Shown here: in pieces, positions 44,709-55,756 of the stretch | How positions within the stretch are numbered: position 1 is the stretch's first letter | Layout: the number at the start of each line of letters is the position of its first letter | Assembly: GCF_000187265.1 (NCBI RefSeq) | Contig: NZ_GL698429.1 | Coordinates: 763,162 to 824,309, forward strand | Source: Streptococcus equinus ATCC 9812 | GTDB lineage: Bacteria > Bacillota > Bacilli > Lactobacillales > Streptococcaceae | Length of the DNA stretch: 61,148 nt | Reading direction: 5' to 3' | Position numbers and translations under genes: made by a program | Notes under the pieces: generated by a model | The model's database searches: none | Seen by the model: the letters and a program-made list of their open reading frames with translations, nothing else | What the model was told of the DNA's origin: nothing

Positions 44709-45767
44709 TTACTTCATATAATATTTCTTAATCACTCTGATTACTTCTTCCATTTCGTCTTGACGACCGATGGAAATTCGCAAATGATTCTTAATACGCT
44801 CAACTTTTGGGAAATATCTGACATAAATGTTATTAGACTGCAAATACTCAAATAGCGATTTCGCAGAGTGATGTGGACATTCTGCCAATACAAAATTTGT
44901 CTTTGACGCTAAGACAGTGAAATCAAGAAATGTCAATTCATCAAAAAACCAATCTCTCGTTGCCATAATTTTTTGGCATGTGCCTTTATAGTAATCCCAA
45001 GATTCAACCGCTGCGAGTGCAAGTTTTTCAGCAATCAAATCAACGTTATAAGGATTCACTGAGTTCTTTACTGCATTAATAACCGGCATCAATTTTTTAC
45101 TTCCCATGCCATATCCGACACGAAGCCCAGCAAGTGAAGCATCTTTTGAAAATGTCCGTGTGATAAACACATTGTCATATTTTTCAAGCAAGGGAATAGC
45201 TGTTTGACCACCGAAATTAATATAAGCTTCATCAATAATGACAACCACATCTTGATTAGCTCGAATAATACGCTCAATCTCATCAAGCGACTTATAAATC
45301 CCTGTCGGTGCATTTGGATTAGTAATGACAATGCCACCATTATCAGCGATATAATCAGTCGCATCGATTTCAAAATTATCATCTAAAGGAATCTCATGAT
45401 AATTGATATGGTACAAATCAGCCCAGACTTTATAAAAACCATATGTCAAATCAGGAAATAAAATAGGATCATCGCTATTAAAGAATGCCAAGAATGCCAT
45501 AGACAGAATATCATCAGATCCATTACCAACAATAATCTGATCTGGATCAAGACCATGTTGTTTAGCGAGAGCTCTACGAAGGGATTTTTGGTCTAAAGTA
45601 GAATATTTTCGCAATTGATGGACATCAAAGTGTGAAAAGGTATCTGCTACTTTAGGACTTGGTCCGTAAGCATTTTCGTTTGTGTTTAATTTTATTAAAT
45701 TTTCGCCACTCGGTTGACTTCCGGCAACATAAGGGTCAATTTTTCTCAATCCTTTGATAGTTGTCAT
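44709..45767 (-). CDS. hisC: Histidinol-phosphate aminotransferase
   Basis: PLP enzyme, 352 residues from ATG 45765-45767 (AAAGGAT upstream); an open frame reaching 45845 lies inside the T-box leader and is rejected. [47 protein letters not shown] with PLP Asp, and the Schiff-base Lys in [17 protein letters not shown]. First structural gene of the his operon, directly behind the T-box. Confidence 0.95.
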   Translation of the reverse strand: MTTIKGLRKIDPYVAGSQPSGENLIKLNTNENAYGPSPKVADTFSHFDVHQLRKYSTLDQKSLRRALAKQHGLDPDQIIVGNGSDDILSMAFLAFFNSDDPILFPDLTYGFYKVWADLYHINYHEIPLDDNFEIDATDYIADNGGIVITNPNAPTGIYKSLDEIERIIRANQDVVVIIDEAYINFGGQTAIPLLEKYDNVFITRTFSKDASLAGLRVGYGMGSKKLMPVINAVKNSVNPYNVDLIAEKLALAAVESWDYYKGTCQKIMATRDWFFDELTFLDFTVLASKTNFVLAECPHHSAKSLFEYLQSNNIYVRYFPKVERIKNHLRISIGRQDEMEEVIRVIKKYYMK

Positions 45768-45792
45768 AACAAAATCCTTTCTATTTTCTGAT

Positions 45793-46051
45793 ATAAAAAA
45801 GCCCTCGCAAAAAAATTTGCAAGGACGCTTAAAACGTGGTTCCACCTCTGATTCAGCAGAAAGTCGCCTTTACTGCTCTCATGAAGTACGTGACTTCTAG
45901 TCTGTAACGTAGACCACGCGTCGTGTACTACTGTCATAAGAGTTCGCACACGCACTCAAGAATGTGTCGCCCAAGGATTGCACGCTTTTCTCACCATCAA
46001 GCACTCTCTGTTTGTTGTCTCAGGCTCTTTCTATCACTGCTTTTTTATATT
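45793..46051 (-). promoter_or_regulatory. T-box riboswitch leader of the his operon
   Basis: About 260 non-coding bases before hisC. On the minus strand the T-box GGTGGAACCACG is at 45835-45846, followed by a terminator (stem with CCTTGCAAA/TTTGCGAGG, 45801-45827, then T7). Further 5' are AGAGAG and a GA-rich stem I region around 45965-46020. This is the tRNA-sensing antitermination leader. Given the operon, tRNA-His is the expected ligand; candidate His codons (CAC, CAT) occur in GCGACACATTC at 45957-45970, but I did not fold the specifier loop. Confidence 0.9.
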
Positions 46052-46057
46052 AAGGAT

Positions 46058-46086
46058 ATTCTACAAGAAAATTCTGAAAATTGCAA
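46058..46086 (-). promoter_or_regulatory. his operon promoter
   Basis: Minus strand TTGCAA (46081-46086), 17-base spacer, TAGAAT (46058-46063), just upstream of the T-box leader. Confidence 0.7.
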
Positions 46087-46111
46087 GTTAAATTTTTAGA
46101 AATTTTTACAC

Positions 46112-46140
46112 AAACAAAAAATCAGTCGAAATGACTGATT
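46112..46140 (-). terminator. Terminator of the nucleosidase gene
   Basis: 8-bp stem AATCAGTC/GACTGATT, five-base loop, then T-rich TTTTTTGTTTG on the minus strand. Confidence 0.8.
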
Positions 46141-46817
46141 TAAAACTCTTTAAGAATATTATCTAAGATTTCTAGGCAAATATCTGCTGCGTTTTCGATA
46201 GAAGAGCGAAATTCTTCGGCTCCTCCGGTTATACTATCAGAAACGGTTTTAAGAATTAGATTTGGAACTTTATTCTGATCACAAATCAAAACTATTGCTG
46301 CACTCTCCATATCACAAATATCAGCATTAAAATCCTGATTTAAGGCACGTTTCTTTGTTTCATCAGCGATAAATTTATCACCAGAAGCACAGATAACTGG
46401 GTGAATAAAAGGGTGCTGTTTTTTTATCAACTGCACATACGCCTTCGTTGTTGGCAAATAGATATCCCGATATTCCAAATAACGCCCAACTTCGCAATGG
46501 TCAGCAGCTGAGGTATCCATATCATAATGGACAACCTTCTCAACCAAACAAATATTGGTGACTTTTAATTCCTCTGTAAGAGCACCGACCACACCATAAT
46601 TCACGATTAAATCGACATCAAAAAGGCTAATTAATAATTGAGTACAGGCAGCAGCTCTGATTTCTCCTGCACCTGACTGCATAATATATAAAATTTTATC
46701 ATCAAATGTTACTGAATAAACTGTGAATCCCCTGACATCCTCCTTCTTGAGTTTGTCAGCATATTTTCTCATAACTGACTGTATTTCAACAGCCACAACC
46801 ATACCAATCTTTTTCAT
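46140..46817 (-). CDS. 5'-methylthioadenosine/S-adenosylhomocysteine nucleosidase-like protein
   Basis: 225 residues from ATG 46815-46817. Nucleoside phosphorylase/hydrolase fold: MKKIGMVVAVEIQSVM, LIVNYGVVGAL, the base/ribose-binding DICDMESAAIVLIC, and catalytic Asp in KTVSDSITGGAEEF. It diverges from the canonical Mtn N-terminus (GIIGAMEEE) and reads VVAVEIQS, so it is probably a second, specialised member; the substrate cannot be stated. Monocistronic between the ezrA terminator and its own. Confidence 0.75.
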   Translation of the reverse strand: MKKIGMVVAVEIQSVMRKYADKLKKEDVRGFTVYSVTFDDKILYIMQSGAGEIRAAACTQLLISLFDVDLIVNYGVVGALTEELKVTNICLVEKVVHYDMDTSAADHCEVGRYLEYRDIYLPTTKAYVQLIKKQHPFIHPVICASGDKFIADETKKRALNQDFNADICDMESAAIVLICDQNKVPNLILKTVSDSITGGAEEFRSSIENAADICLEILDNILKEF

Positions 46818-46840
46818 AATCATTACCCATTTTTCTTATC

Positions 46841-46874
46841 AAAAAAGGTTTAGAAAAATTTTCCAAACCTTTTT
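46841..46874 (-). terminator. ezrA terminator
   Basis: Long stem AAAGGTTT-GAAAA/TTTTC-AAACCTTT with one mismatch, followed on the minus strand by T6. Confidence 0.8.
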
Positions 46875-46888
46875 AGTATATCTTCGTC

Positions 46889-48613
46889 TTAGAAACGAAT
46901 TTGTTCACGTGTTTTTTCGTATGATGTTACAAAACGGTCAGTTACACCTGGTTCAACAGTTTCAAGAGCATATGAAATTTCATCAAACGATGCTTGATAA
47001 TCATTATCCACTTCAAAGAGATGCAAAGCATGTTCGAAACTACTTTGAACACTTGGTTCAAAACTACGATAACGATTTGAGTATTGTAACAATTGTTCAG
47101 TCAATGTAGCATTTTGAACGACTTGATATGCAGAATCTTCAAGATTAGCAATTGCTGCAGTCGCAACATCTGTCAATCGTGAAACAGCTTCAATATCAAT
47201 ACGACCACGGCTAAGTTCATCAGTCAAAACTTCTAATTGTTTGCTTGTTGTGAAAAATGCACTCAAGAAACCTTGAGGGATACCAGGCAAATTACGTTTT
47301 TCGATGAAACGTTTAATCATGTGCAAACGATTAATGTATTGATCCAAGCTTTGGCGAGCAACACTTTCAATTTGTTCAATGTTTTTAACGTGTTCAAAGA
47401 CTTGCATTTGTCCTTCTTCAACAGCATCAAGAGTTTTCAGTGTACGATCAAAAATCAATTGAAGTTCAGAGAACGGTTTGTCTTGGTTATCAAACACTTC
47501 AACAATTGGTAATGTTTCTTGTTCGATTTCTTCCAAATTTTTAGTGAATGAACGAAGATTAAGTTTTTCATTGTCATTCAAAATATACTTGTGAGACAAA
47601 CGTTTAATTTCATGCTCTAATTTTTCGTTATTAGCTTTAGCATGAGCTAAATAATCCGGAATAATCTTACTGTCTTTAAGAGCTGACTTGTGAGCTTTGA
47701 TTTCACGTTCAAATAATTCGTACAATGACTCAATATTTTCTTGAATGTGCTCATTTTCATCACGTGCACGATCCAAATCAAGTGTCACAAGTTCAGAAGA
47801 GTTAGCACGAATTGAATCACGCACTTCTTGGAAACGAGCTTCAATGTCTTTTTCAGCGAAGTGGTAATTTTGTTCAAGCAAACGACGATAACCTTGTTCC
47901 AAATCATCAAGTTGATCTGGAAAATCATCTTCTAATTTAGCAACAATTGCTGGAATTTGTTCAGAAATTTGTCCAAGCGCAATTGTGTGTTCTTCAGCAC
48001 GGTCAAGTACTTCTGAGGCTTCAACGGGGTCACCTGTTGAGTTAAGAGTTACAAATTGAGAAAATTCAGTTTCAATGTTCTTCAATTGTTTTTCAATTTC
48101 AGGCATTGTTGATCCAAAGTTATCTTCTTTTTCTGAGATTGAAGCTTGAAGAGTTTCGTACAAATCCAAAGCATGTTTAACACGAGCACTATTCTTTTCT
48201 TCTTGTTCTTCCAATACTGAAAGTGCTTCTCGAATAGCATTAATATCTTCTTCAACCAGATTCAATTGACTTTCAACATTGTCAATCTCGTGTTTTGCGC
48301 TGATGAATTTGAAACTATCATTAAGATCTTCTGCTTCAAAAATATGATTTTCAATATCTGAAAATGAATTTAATGAAAGGTCAACCCATTTTTGATTCCA
48401 TTCACGGAATGTTGTTTGACTTTGTCCGATAAGATGAAGATTTTTAACAGCTTCGACTTCTTCATTGACTGGTAATCCAAATAATGATTGTTTTCGTTCT
48501 TCTAAGCTTGCAATCAATGAATCATTTCGTTTGCGTACAACAACGCCAACTAGATAAGCAATAATGACTAAAACAACTATTGCTACAAGCAGTAAAATAA
48601 TTCCGCTCGACAT
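46889..48613 (-). CDS. ezrA: Septation ring formation regulator EzrA
   Basis: 574 residues. One N-terminal membrane helix (about 3-25, [21 protein letters not shown]), then a long cytoplasmic alpha-helical, spectrin-like coiled-coil rod rich in Glu, Leu and Gln. EzrA binds FtsZ and links it to cell-wall synthesis at midcell. The patch [25 protein letters not shown] near the C-terminus is conserved in the family. The order HAD-gyrB-ezrA is typical for streptococci. Confidence 0.95.
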   Translation of the reverse strand: MSSGIILLLVAIVVLVIIAYLVGVVVRKRNDSLIASLEERKQSLFGLPVNEEVEAVKNLHLIGQSQTTFREWNQKWVDLSLNSFSDIENHIFEAEDLNDSFKFISAKHEIDNVESQLNLVEEDINAIREALSVLEEQEEKNSARVKHALDLYETLQASISEKEDNFGSTMPEIEKQLKNIETEFSQFVTLNSTGDPVEASEVLDRAEEHTIALGQISEQIPAIVAKLEDDFPDQLDDLEQGYRRLLEQNYHFAEKDIEARFQEVRDSIRANSSELVTLDLDRARDENEHIQENIESLYELFEREIKAHKSALKDSKIIPDYLAHAKANNEKLEHEIKRLSHKYILNDNEKLNLRSFTKNLEEIEQETLPIVEVFDNQDKPFSELQLIFDRTLKTLDAVEEGQMQVFEHVKNIEQIESVARQSLDQYINRLHMIKRFIEKRNLPGIPQGFLSAFFTTSKQLEVLTDELSRGRIDIEAVSRLTDVATAAIANLEDSAYQVVQNATLTEQLLQYSNRYRSFEPSVQSSFEHALHLFEVDNDYQASFDEISYALETVEPGVTDRFVTSYEKTREQIRF

Positions 48614-48728
48614 TTAAAACTCCTTATAAATTGTCTTTTTATCGTAAAAAATAGCTATAACGTTACAATTATACCATACTTAGAGATTGCATGCAGTATT
48701 TTTCTGTTAATATTCTGTTAATATTCTG

Positions 48729-50681
<1,953 letters not shown>

Positions 50682-51242
50682 TTACTTCACTATCTCCAAT
50701 AAGGATTTTTTTCCATCAACTAATAAAATATCAAAGCCTGCTGCTTGACCGGCTTCTTTATCAATTTCACGATCTCCAATCACCAGAGCTTGCTCAATAT
50801 TATATTTTTCTTTGAGGTACAACATCGATTCTGGATTTGGTTTGCGGGCAAAGCCGCTTTCAGATGTAACAACTTCCGTGAAATATGGAAGTACCTTAGT
50901 TTTTTCTAAAATATCAAGGACTTGCTTATTACGATGAGAAACCAAAAAGTTTCTTCCTCCGCTTGCCACAATTGCCTGCAAAACATCGCTCGCACCCGCA
51001 AAAAGAACCGGTGTTTTCAAATAATCGGCTTCTAAGGTCTTATAATCTTTTAAAAATTGTGGTTGGTTTGGGATAAATTGTGCAACAGCGGCATCTGTGG
51101 ATTCCTTTAGCTTTTCATAGACCTCATCATGTGATGCTTGTTGGCCAAAATCTGCTAACGTTTTCACAAAAGCCTGAGTAGACATCTCATAATTATCAAG
51201 TAAAGTGCCACCCAAATCCCAGATATAATCATGGTAATTCAT
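50682..51242 (-). CDS. HAD-IA family hydrolase, motif I lacking the second Asp
   Basis: 186 residues from ATG 51240-51242 (start MNYHDYIWDLGGTLLDN). HAD fold: motif I DLGGTLLD, motif II FLVSHRNKQ, motif III Lys in ARKPNPESMLYL, motif IV LVIGDREIDKEAGQAAG. Motif I reads D-L-G instead of D-x-D, so the general acid/base Asp of typical phosphatases is replaced by Gly. It may be a weak or different phosphotransferase, or non-catalytic. Always upstream of gyrB in streptococci as far as I know; here coupled to it by TAAATG. Confidence 0.8.
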   Translation of the reverse strand: MNYHDYIWDLGGTLLDNYEMSTQAFVKTLADFGQQASHDEVYEKLKESTDAAVAQFIPNQPQFLKDYKTLEADYLKTPVLFAGASDVLQAIVASGGRNFLVSHRNKQVLDILEKTKVLPYFTEVVTSESGFARKPNPESMLYLKEKYNIEQALVIGDREIDKEAGQAAGFDILLVDGKKSLLEIVK

Positions 51243-51326
51243 AACCAATATTATATCACAAATTTACATTTTTTTACAGTCTCTGACCAATCATTTTCAT
51301 CTCCCAAACGGCTTCATTTTGACAAG

Positions 51327-51360
51327 AAAAAGGCTTGGAATTTCTTCCAAACCTCTTTTA
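51327..51360 (-). terminator. rodA terminator
   Basis: Stem AGGCTTGGAA/TTCCAAACCT with a TTTC loop and one mismatch, T5 on the minus strand. Confidence 0.75.
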
Positions 51361-52569
51361 ATAACGTTCACTTCTTCTGAAATGTTCTTCGATTTCTTGC
51401 TCATGATGCAAATTATTTTGATAACTCATTGATAAAATCAAACCAACACAAATCAGATTAGAAATCAATGATGAACCACCTTGTGAAATAAATGGCAAAG
51501 GGATACCAGTCAGAGGTAGAATTCCGATTGCCGCACCAATATTTTCAAAAATATGGAATAAAATCATCATGATAAATCCTGTTGAAATATAAGTGTAGAA
51601 TCGATTGTTAGATTCAAATGTCACACGGAGCATTTGATAAATCAAAACAAGGTACAAGCCCATGACAACAGCGCAGCCAAGAAAACCAAAATCTTCAGCA
51701 ATAACAGTGAAAATCATATCACTTTCACGAACTGGAACTGAAAGATCGACCACATTGAACCCTTTACCGCTGAAACCACCACTACCAATCGAAATCATTC
51801 CTTGAGTTTGTTGGTAGGCAATTGATTTTGCATATGAAAATGGATCTAACCAAGCTGAAATACGGTTAATTTGATAAGTATCCATCCCCAAACTATAGAA
51901 AATATCTTTACCATGAGGAGATAGAAAAAGCGCCAAGAAGCCTGCAATAACAACTGTAACAACAATAACTACAGGTAAGATAATCCACCAAGAAATTCCT
52001 GACAACAAAATTAAGCCTGCTAAAATCGCTGCGAAAACCATTGCTGTACCAAGGTCTTTTTGCAAGCCTAAAAGAATCATCACTGGCAAGGTAATCAAGG
52101 CAAAAACTCCAAGAAGTTTCCAATCATTTTTCAAATTATCTTCTGAAAATTTTTGGCGGAACCAAATGGATGCCCTAGCAAGCATTAAAATATACGAGAC
52201 CTTCATAAACTCCGAAGGTTGAAATAAGGTCACAGAACCAATTGTCACCCAGTTTTTAGCACCTGTAGACTCTACCAATTCGGGACTGTAAAAAATCAAA
52301 GGTAAAACCATCAAGGCTAGTCCTAATCCATATAGATACGGGGTGACTTTCCATAAAAATTCTGTGCTAAAGAGCATGACAACAAAGGCAACTGCACAAC
52401 CTAAAAAAATCCAAATGCCTTGTTGCGTCATCACTTTTGCAATGGTTCCAGGATAATCATTTGCTGCTGCAATATAAACAGCAACTAAACCAATAAGCAA
52501 AAGAAAAAAGACAGGTAGAATCACAGAATAGTCGATGCGACTATCGATAGAATATTTTTTTCTTGCCAT
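51358..52569 (-). CDS. rodA: SEDS-family peptidoglycan glycosyltransferase RodA
   Basis: 403 residues from MARKKYSIDSRIDYS (ATG 52567-52569). About ten membrane helices. SEDS signatures: GAKNWVTIGSVTLFQPSEFMK, the catalytic-loop Asp in VPVRESDMIFTVIAEDFGFLG, and the final NIGAAIGILPLTGIPLPFISQGGSSLI. RodA polymerises lipid II during peripheral wall growth with a class B PBP. The FtsW paralogue is elsewhere; the location beside HAD-gyrB identifies RodA. Confidence 0.9.
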   Translation of the reverse strand: MARKKYSIDSRIDYSVILPVFFLLLIGLVAVYIAAANDYPGTIAKVMTQQGIWIFLGCAVAFVVMLFSTEFLWKVTPYLYGLGLALMVLPLIFYSPELVESTGAKNWVTIGSVTLFQPSEFMKVSYILMLARASIWFRQKFSEDNLKNDWKLLGVFALITLPVMILLGLQKDLGTAMVFAAILAGLILLSGISWWIILPVVIVVTVVIAGFLALFLSPHGKDIFYSLGMDTYQINRISAWLDPFSYAKSIAYQQTQGMISIGSGGFSGKGFNVVDLSVPVRESDMIFTVIAEDFGFLGCAVVMGLYLVLIYQMLRVTFESNNRFYTYISTGFIMMILFHIFENIGAAIGILPLTGIPLPFISQGGSSLISNLICVGLILSMSYQNNLHHEQEIEEHFRRSERY

Positions 52570-52749
52570 TATACTTCCTTCGTTTCTAATCAAAAATATT
52601 ATATCATTTTTTATCTAGAATAGAGGAAAAAACCTGGCGAAAATAAAAGATTTTTTCAGAAAAAATAACACAATATTTCTTGAACTTTTCACTAAAAAAG
52701 AGGAAGAATTTTTGAGGCAACATTTTGGACAAAATCCATTTCAAACATA

Positions 52750-52779
52750 AGAAAAACCCTTGAAATCAAGGGTTTTTAA
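52750..52779 (-). terminator. Terminator after tRNA-Arg
   Basis: 11-bp perfect stem AAAAACCCTTG/CAAGGGTTTTT, four-base loop, just downstream of the tRNA on the minus strand. Confidence 0.85.
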
Positions 52780-52790
52780 GCTAGGTTCAA

Positions 52791-52862
52791 TCTCCCCTGC
52801 CGGAATCGAACCAGCAACTACTCCTTAGGAGGGAGTTGTTATATCCATTGAACTAAGGGGAG
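52791..52862 (-). tRNA. tRNA-Arg (anticodon CCT)
   Basis: 72 bases. Acceptor CTCCCCT/AGGGGAG, anticodon stem ACTCC/GGAGT with loop CTCCTAA (anticodon CCU, codon AGG), T arm GCTGG-TTCGATT-CCGGC, D arm GTTC..TAAC, discriminator A, CCA not encoded. It sits between the rplS terminator and its own terminator. Confidence 0.95.
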
Positions 52863-52865
52863 CTA

Positions 52866-52897
52866 TGAAAAAATCTGTCACAAGGACAGATTTTTTC
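52866..52897 (-). terminator. rplS terminator
   Basis: Perfect 12-bp stem AAAAAATCTGTC/GACAGATTTTTT with a five-base loop, between rplS and tRNA-Arg. Confidence 0.85.
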
Positions 52898-52919
52898 AAT
52901 CGAAAAGTTATCGCCAAAA

Positions 52920-53267
52920 TTAACGACGGATTTCTTTAATACGAGCAGCTTTACCTTGCAATGCACGCAAGTAGTAAAGTTTAGCACGACGTACTTTACC
53001 GTGACGAACAACTTCGATTTTTTCTACACGTGGAGTGTGAACTGGGAATGTACGTTCAACACCGATACCACTTGAAATTTTACGAACTGTGTACATTTCT
53101 GAGATCCCTTGACCTTTACGTGAAATTACCACACCTTCGAAAACTTGGATACGTTCGCGGCTTCCTTCGACAACTTTTGCGTGAACACGAACAGTATCAC
53201 CAGGTTGGAATGCAGGGATGTCAGTACGTAGTTGACCTTCAGTCAAACTTTGAATTAATGGATTCAT
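52920..53267 (-). CDS. rplS: 50S ribosomal protein L19
   Basis: 115 residues, standard length, at the 30S-50S interface. [64 protein letters not shown] are the family core. Monocistronic with its own promoter, structured leader and terminator; GGAG precedes the ATG. Confidence 0.98.
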   Translation of the reverse strand: MNPLIQSLTEGQLRTDIPAFQPGDTVRVHAKVVEGSRERIQVFEGVVISRKGQGISEMYTVRKISSGIGVERTFPVHTPRVEKIEVVRHGKVRRAKLYYLRALQGKAARIKEIRR

Positions 53268-53347
53268 TTATTTATTCTCCTATCTTACTAATCATTAGGT
53301 GCTTGTCCCAGCGGATTAGCCGTATTTTAGTGCGTCCATTACACACT
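53268..53347 (-). ncRNA. Probable L19 mRNA leader (autoregulatory element)
   Basis: 80-base leader between promoter and rplS. On the minus strand it contains ACGCACTAAAATACGG, CTAATCCGCTGGGACAAG and GCACC, resembling the L19 leader described for Lactobacillales. Such leaders are thought to let free L19 repress its own synthesis. Identified by memory of the motif only. Confidence 0.6.
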
Positions 53348-53353
53348 TTTCTT

Positions 53354-53382
53354 ATTTTACCAAAAATCACCATAGCTGTAAA
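53354..53382 (-). promoter_or_regulatory. rplS promoter
   Basis: Minus strand TTTACA (53377-53382), 17-base spacer, TAAAAT (53354-53359). Confidence 0.75.
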
Positions 53383-53413
53383 GCAAAATAGCTGACTTTT
53401 TTGAGTGTTTTTT

Positions 53414-54634
53414 CTAGAATGTCAAAACCTCTTGTCCTGTGTAAATAGAGTGTTTTCGATTAAGGCTGTAAGCAAAAATCATAATTAAAGCAAAATATGG
53501 CAAATTAGCAAAACCAAAGACTTCTCCTCCGATAAAAATCGGAGCTAAAAGTGTATTTGTGGCACTACCAAAGACGCTGATGTAACCTGCCGCTGCAACA
53601 AATTCAACTGGCAAACCAAAAACATTTGCTAAAACAACACCGAGTGATGCACCGATAGCAAAGAGCGGTGTGACCTCACCACCTTGAAAACCGATTGCTA
53701 AAGTTGCCACAGTCAAGACTAGTTTCAATAACCAATCATAAAAGTAAATGTCTTTCCCAGAAAAACTAGCATCAATCAGATTAGTTCCAAGACCTGAATA
53801 ACGTCCACGATACAACATCAAGAAAAGAAGACTAAGCACAATCCCACCAAATAAAATACGATAGTAGGGATTATCCATGACCTCTTTGGCTTTTTGTTTA
53901 GCATAGGCAAGTAAAGCAGCAAAGGCATTGCCGACTAGTCCAAAAATAAGTCCTAGCAAAGCAAGTTTGCAAAACAACAAAGCATTAAAAGTTAGTGAAA
54001 CATTGACAAAGTGAGCAAATTTCTCTAATCCTAAAACATGTGATGTTGCACTCGCCACAAATGAAGCAATTGTCATTGGTAAAAGAGCTGGTAATTGTAA
54101 TTTGCCAAGAACCAATATCTCAAGTCCAAAAAAAACAGCCGCCAATGGCGTTTGAAACAAACCGGCAAACCCAGCTGCCATACCCGTTACAAGAAACAAG
54201 CGAGAGCTATTTTCAAAAGAGAAAAACTTGCTAAAAGCATGTGAGATCGTCGCCCCAAGCTGGACAGCAACACCTTCACGACCAGCACTTCCTCCAAAAA
54301 GATGAGTTAGCCAAGTTGTTACAGTTACCAAAGGTAACATGACCAACGGAATTTCTTTTTCGGCTTCTTGACTAACCGCAAAAAGTAGCCCCATTCCTTT
54401 GCTAGCTCGAGCATCCGCTTTTTGATAAAGAAAAACAATAACCATCCCAATCAACCCCAAAAAAGGGATCACATAATTGAAATGACTAGTTCGAAAGTCA
54501 CTAAGCATGAGTAAGACGCGACCAAATACAGTATCAACACAACCTATCAGAAATCCAATAAGAAGACTTGCGCCGATTACTTTTACAAGAACATTGTAAG
54601 AATAATCTTGATTATCTTTTAAGTTTTTAATCAT
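53414..54634 (-). CDS. CLC-F type fluoride/proton antiporter (EriC family)
   Basis: 406 residues, about ten membrane helices, CLC fold. The motif that is GSGIP in chloride CLCs reads KGMGLL, with Met81 at the anion-coordinating position, and the gate motif is SAGREGV with Glu120; Met and Glu are 39 residues apart, as in fluoride-specific CLC-F proteins (Met79/Glu118 in the Enterococcus homologue, from memory). So fluoride export is the likely role. It lies between rplS and chorismate mutase, matching the eriC1 locus linked to fluoride resistance in S. mutans, here as a single copy. No fluoride riboswitch is seen upstream. Confidence 0.8.
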   Translation of the reverse strand: MIKNLKDNQDYSYNVLVKVIGASLLIGFLIGCVDTVFGRVLLMLSDFRTSHFNYVIPFLGLIGMVIVFLYQKADARASKGMGLLFAVSQEAEKEIPLVMLPLVTVTTWLTHLFGGSAGREGVAVQLGATISHAFSKFFSFENSSRLFLVTGMAAGFAGLFQTPLAAVFFGLEILVLGKLQLPALLPMTIASFVASATSHVLGLEKFAHFVNVSLTFNALLFCKLALLGLIFGLVGNAFAALLAYAKQKAKEVMDNPYYRILFGGIVLSLLFLMLYRGRYSGLGTNLIDASFSGKDIYFYDWLLKLVLTVATLAIGFQGGEVTPLFAIGASLGVVLANVFGLPVEFVAAAGYISVFGSATNTLLAPIFIGGEVFGFANLPYFALIMIFAYSLNRKHSIYTGQEVLTF

Positions 54635-54647
54635 GAGAGCTACCTTC

Positions 54648-54935
54648 TTAATCTAAATCAGCCTTTAACTGTTTAGCTTGATAATCGCGAGAATTTTTCA
54701 TGATATCTGCAAAAGTATTAACCAGCGTCGTTTCAAAATCCTTATTTTGAACGCGACTAGCAACTTTATTTAAGACTACTTTTTCACGACTAGTATCTAA
54801 AATAGCTTTTCCAGTAGCTCTCTTATAAGCTACTACTTGAGTCACTAGAGCCATACGTTTTTCCAGAAGGGCTACTAACTCTTGGTCTACTTGATCGATT
54901 TCTTGACGGATAATATTCAAATCTTTTACTGACAT
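54648..54935 (-). CDS. Chorismate mutase (AroQ type)
   Basis: 95 residues, all-alpha AroQ fold: LNIIRQEIDQVDQELVALLEKRMALVTQVVAYKRATG with catalytic Arg and Lys, then DTSREKVVLNKV. Converts chorismate to prephenate, the substrate of the PheA at 4321. It precedes the CLC-F gene with 13 bases between, probably one transcript. Confidence 0.88.
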   Translation of the reverse strand: MSVKDLNIIRQEIDQVDQELVALLEKRMALVTQVVAYKRATGKAILDTSREKVVLNKVASRVQNKDFETTLVNTFADIMKNSRDYQAKQLKADLD

Positions 54936-54965
54936 TTTTCCATATCCTTATCTTTTTTATTTCTA

Positions 54966-55673
54966 CTATAAAGATGACTTATTCTTTTTTCGTTTAAAAT
55001 AAGTTCCTATTAAACTGATGGCAATAAAAATAATAAGCAGTACAATAATCAGTCTTAAATTTCCCGCAACAACCGCATCTCCACCTAAAGCATACAATAA
55101 ACTACTCGGTGCTACTCCGATTGTAACGTAGAGAAACCACCTGCGCCAAGGCAATTTGATTTTTGCCACGTGATAATTGATGAGTAGGGTTGGAATCACA
55201 GGAATCATGTAACCTAGCATAATACCTAGTTCTTGATTTTCAACAGCATCGATGACATTTTTGAATCCTGCAAAATATTTTTTCAACTTGATATCATTGT
55301 CCTTTAAATCAATCATTTTCAGAATTCTAACAAAGATAAAATTGCCAAGGATATTTGCTGAGAGATTCATCAAAAAGCCAATAGCAGGGCCATAAATCAA
55401 GCCATTAAAGATAGCAAAAATCGCATTCGACATAAAAGGAATGGCTGCTGTTAAAGCTGTCAAAAATAGCAAAATAGTGATATTCATCAGATTTTTTGTT
55501 CGCAACTGTATCAAAAACTGTGTTAGAGTTGTTTTCGAACTAGATTGCCAAAAAGCGGCAATCAGTTGCCAGTGCCTGATGACATAAATCATAAAATAGC
55601 CACAAATACTAAGTAAACCAAGAATCACTAATAACTTGCGTAGCTGACCATATTTGTACTCATGTTTTTTCAT
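54966..55673 (-). CDS. TVP38/TMEM64 family membrane protein
   Basis: 235 residues with about six membrane helices. The VTT/SNARE-associated region includes AIPFMSNAIFAIFNGLIYGPAIGFLMNLSANILGNFIFVR and GYMIPVIPTLLINYHVAKIKLPWRRWF, the DedA/TVP38 pattern. Members move or scramble polyprenyl phosphate or lipids; the substrate here is unknown. GGAAG precedes the ATG; 30 bases separate it from the chorismate mutase gene. Confidence 0.82.
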   Translation of the reverse strand: MKKHEYKYGQLRKLLVILGLLSICGYFMIYVIRHWQLIAAFWQSSSKTTLTQFLIQLRTKNLMNITILLFLTALTAAIPFMSNAIFAIFNGLIYGPAIGFLMNLSANILGNFIFVRILKMIDLKDNDIKLKKYFAGFKNVIDAVENQELGIMLGYMIPVIPTLLINYHVAKIKLPWRRWFLYVTIGVAPSSLLYALGGDAVVAGNLRLIIVLLIIFIAISLIGTYFKRKKNKSSL

Positions 55674-55689
55674 ATTACTTCCATTATAA

Positions 55690-55730
55690 AGAAAAGTTTA
55701 TCTCTTGACAAGAAGACTCAAGAGATAAAA
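55690..55730 (-). terminator. sufB terminator
   Basis: Perfect 12-bp stem TTTATCTCTTGA/TCAAGAGATAAA with a nine-base loop, followed by CTTTTCTTT on the minus strand. Confidence 0.8.
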
Positions 55731-55756
55731 AGATTATTTTTAGAATTTTCAAATAT

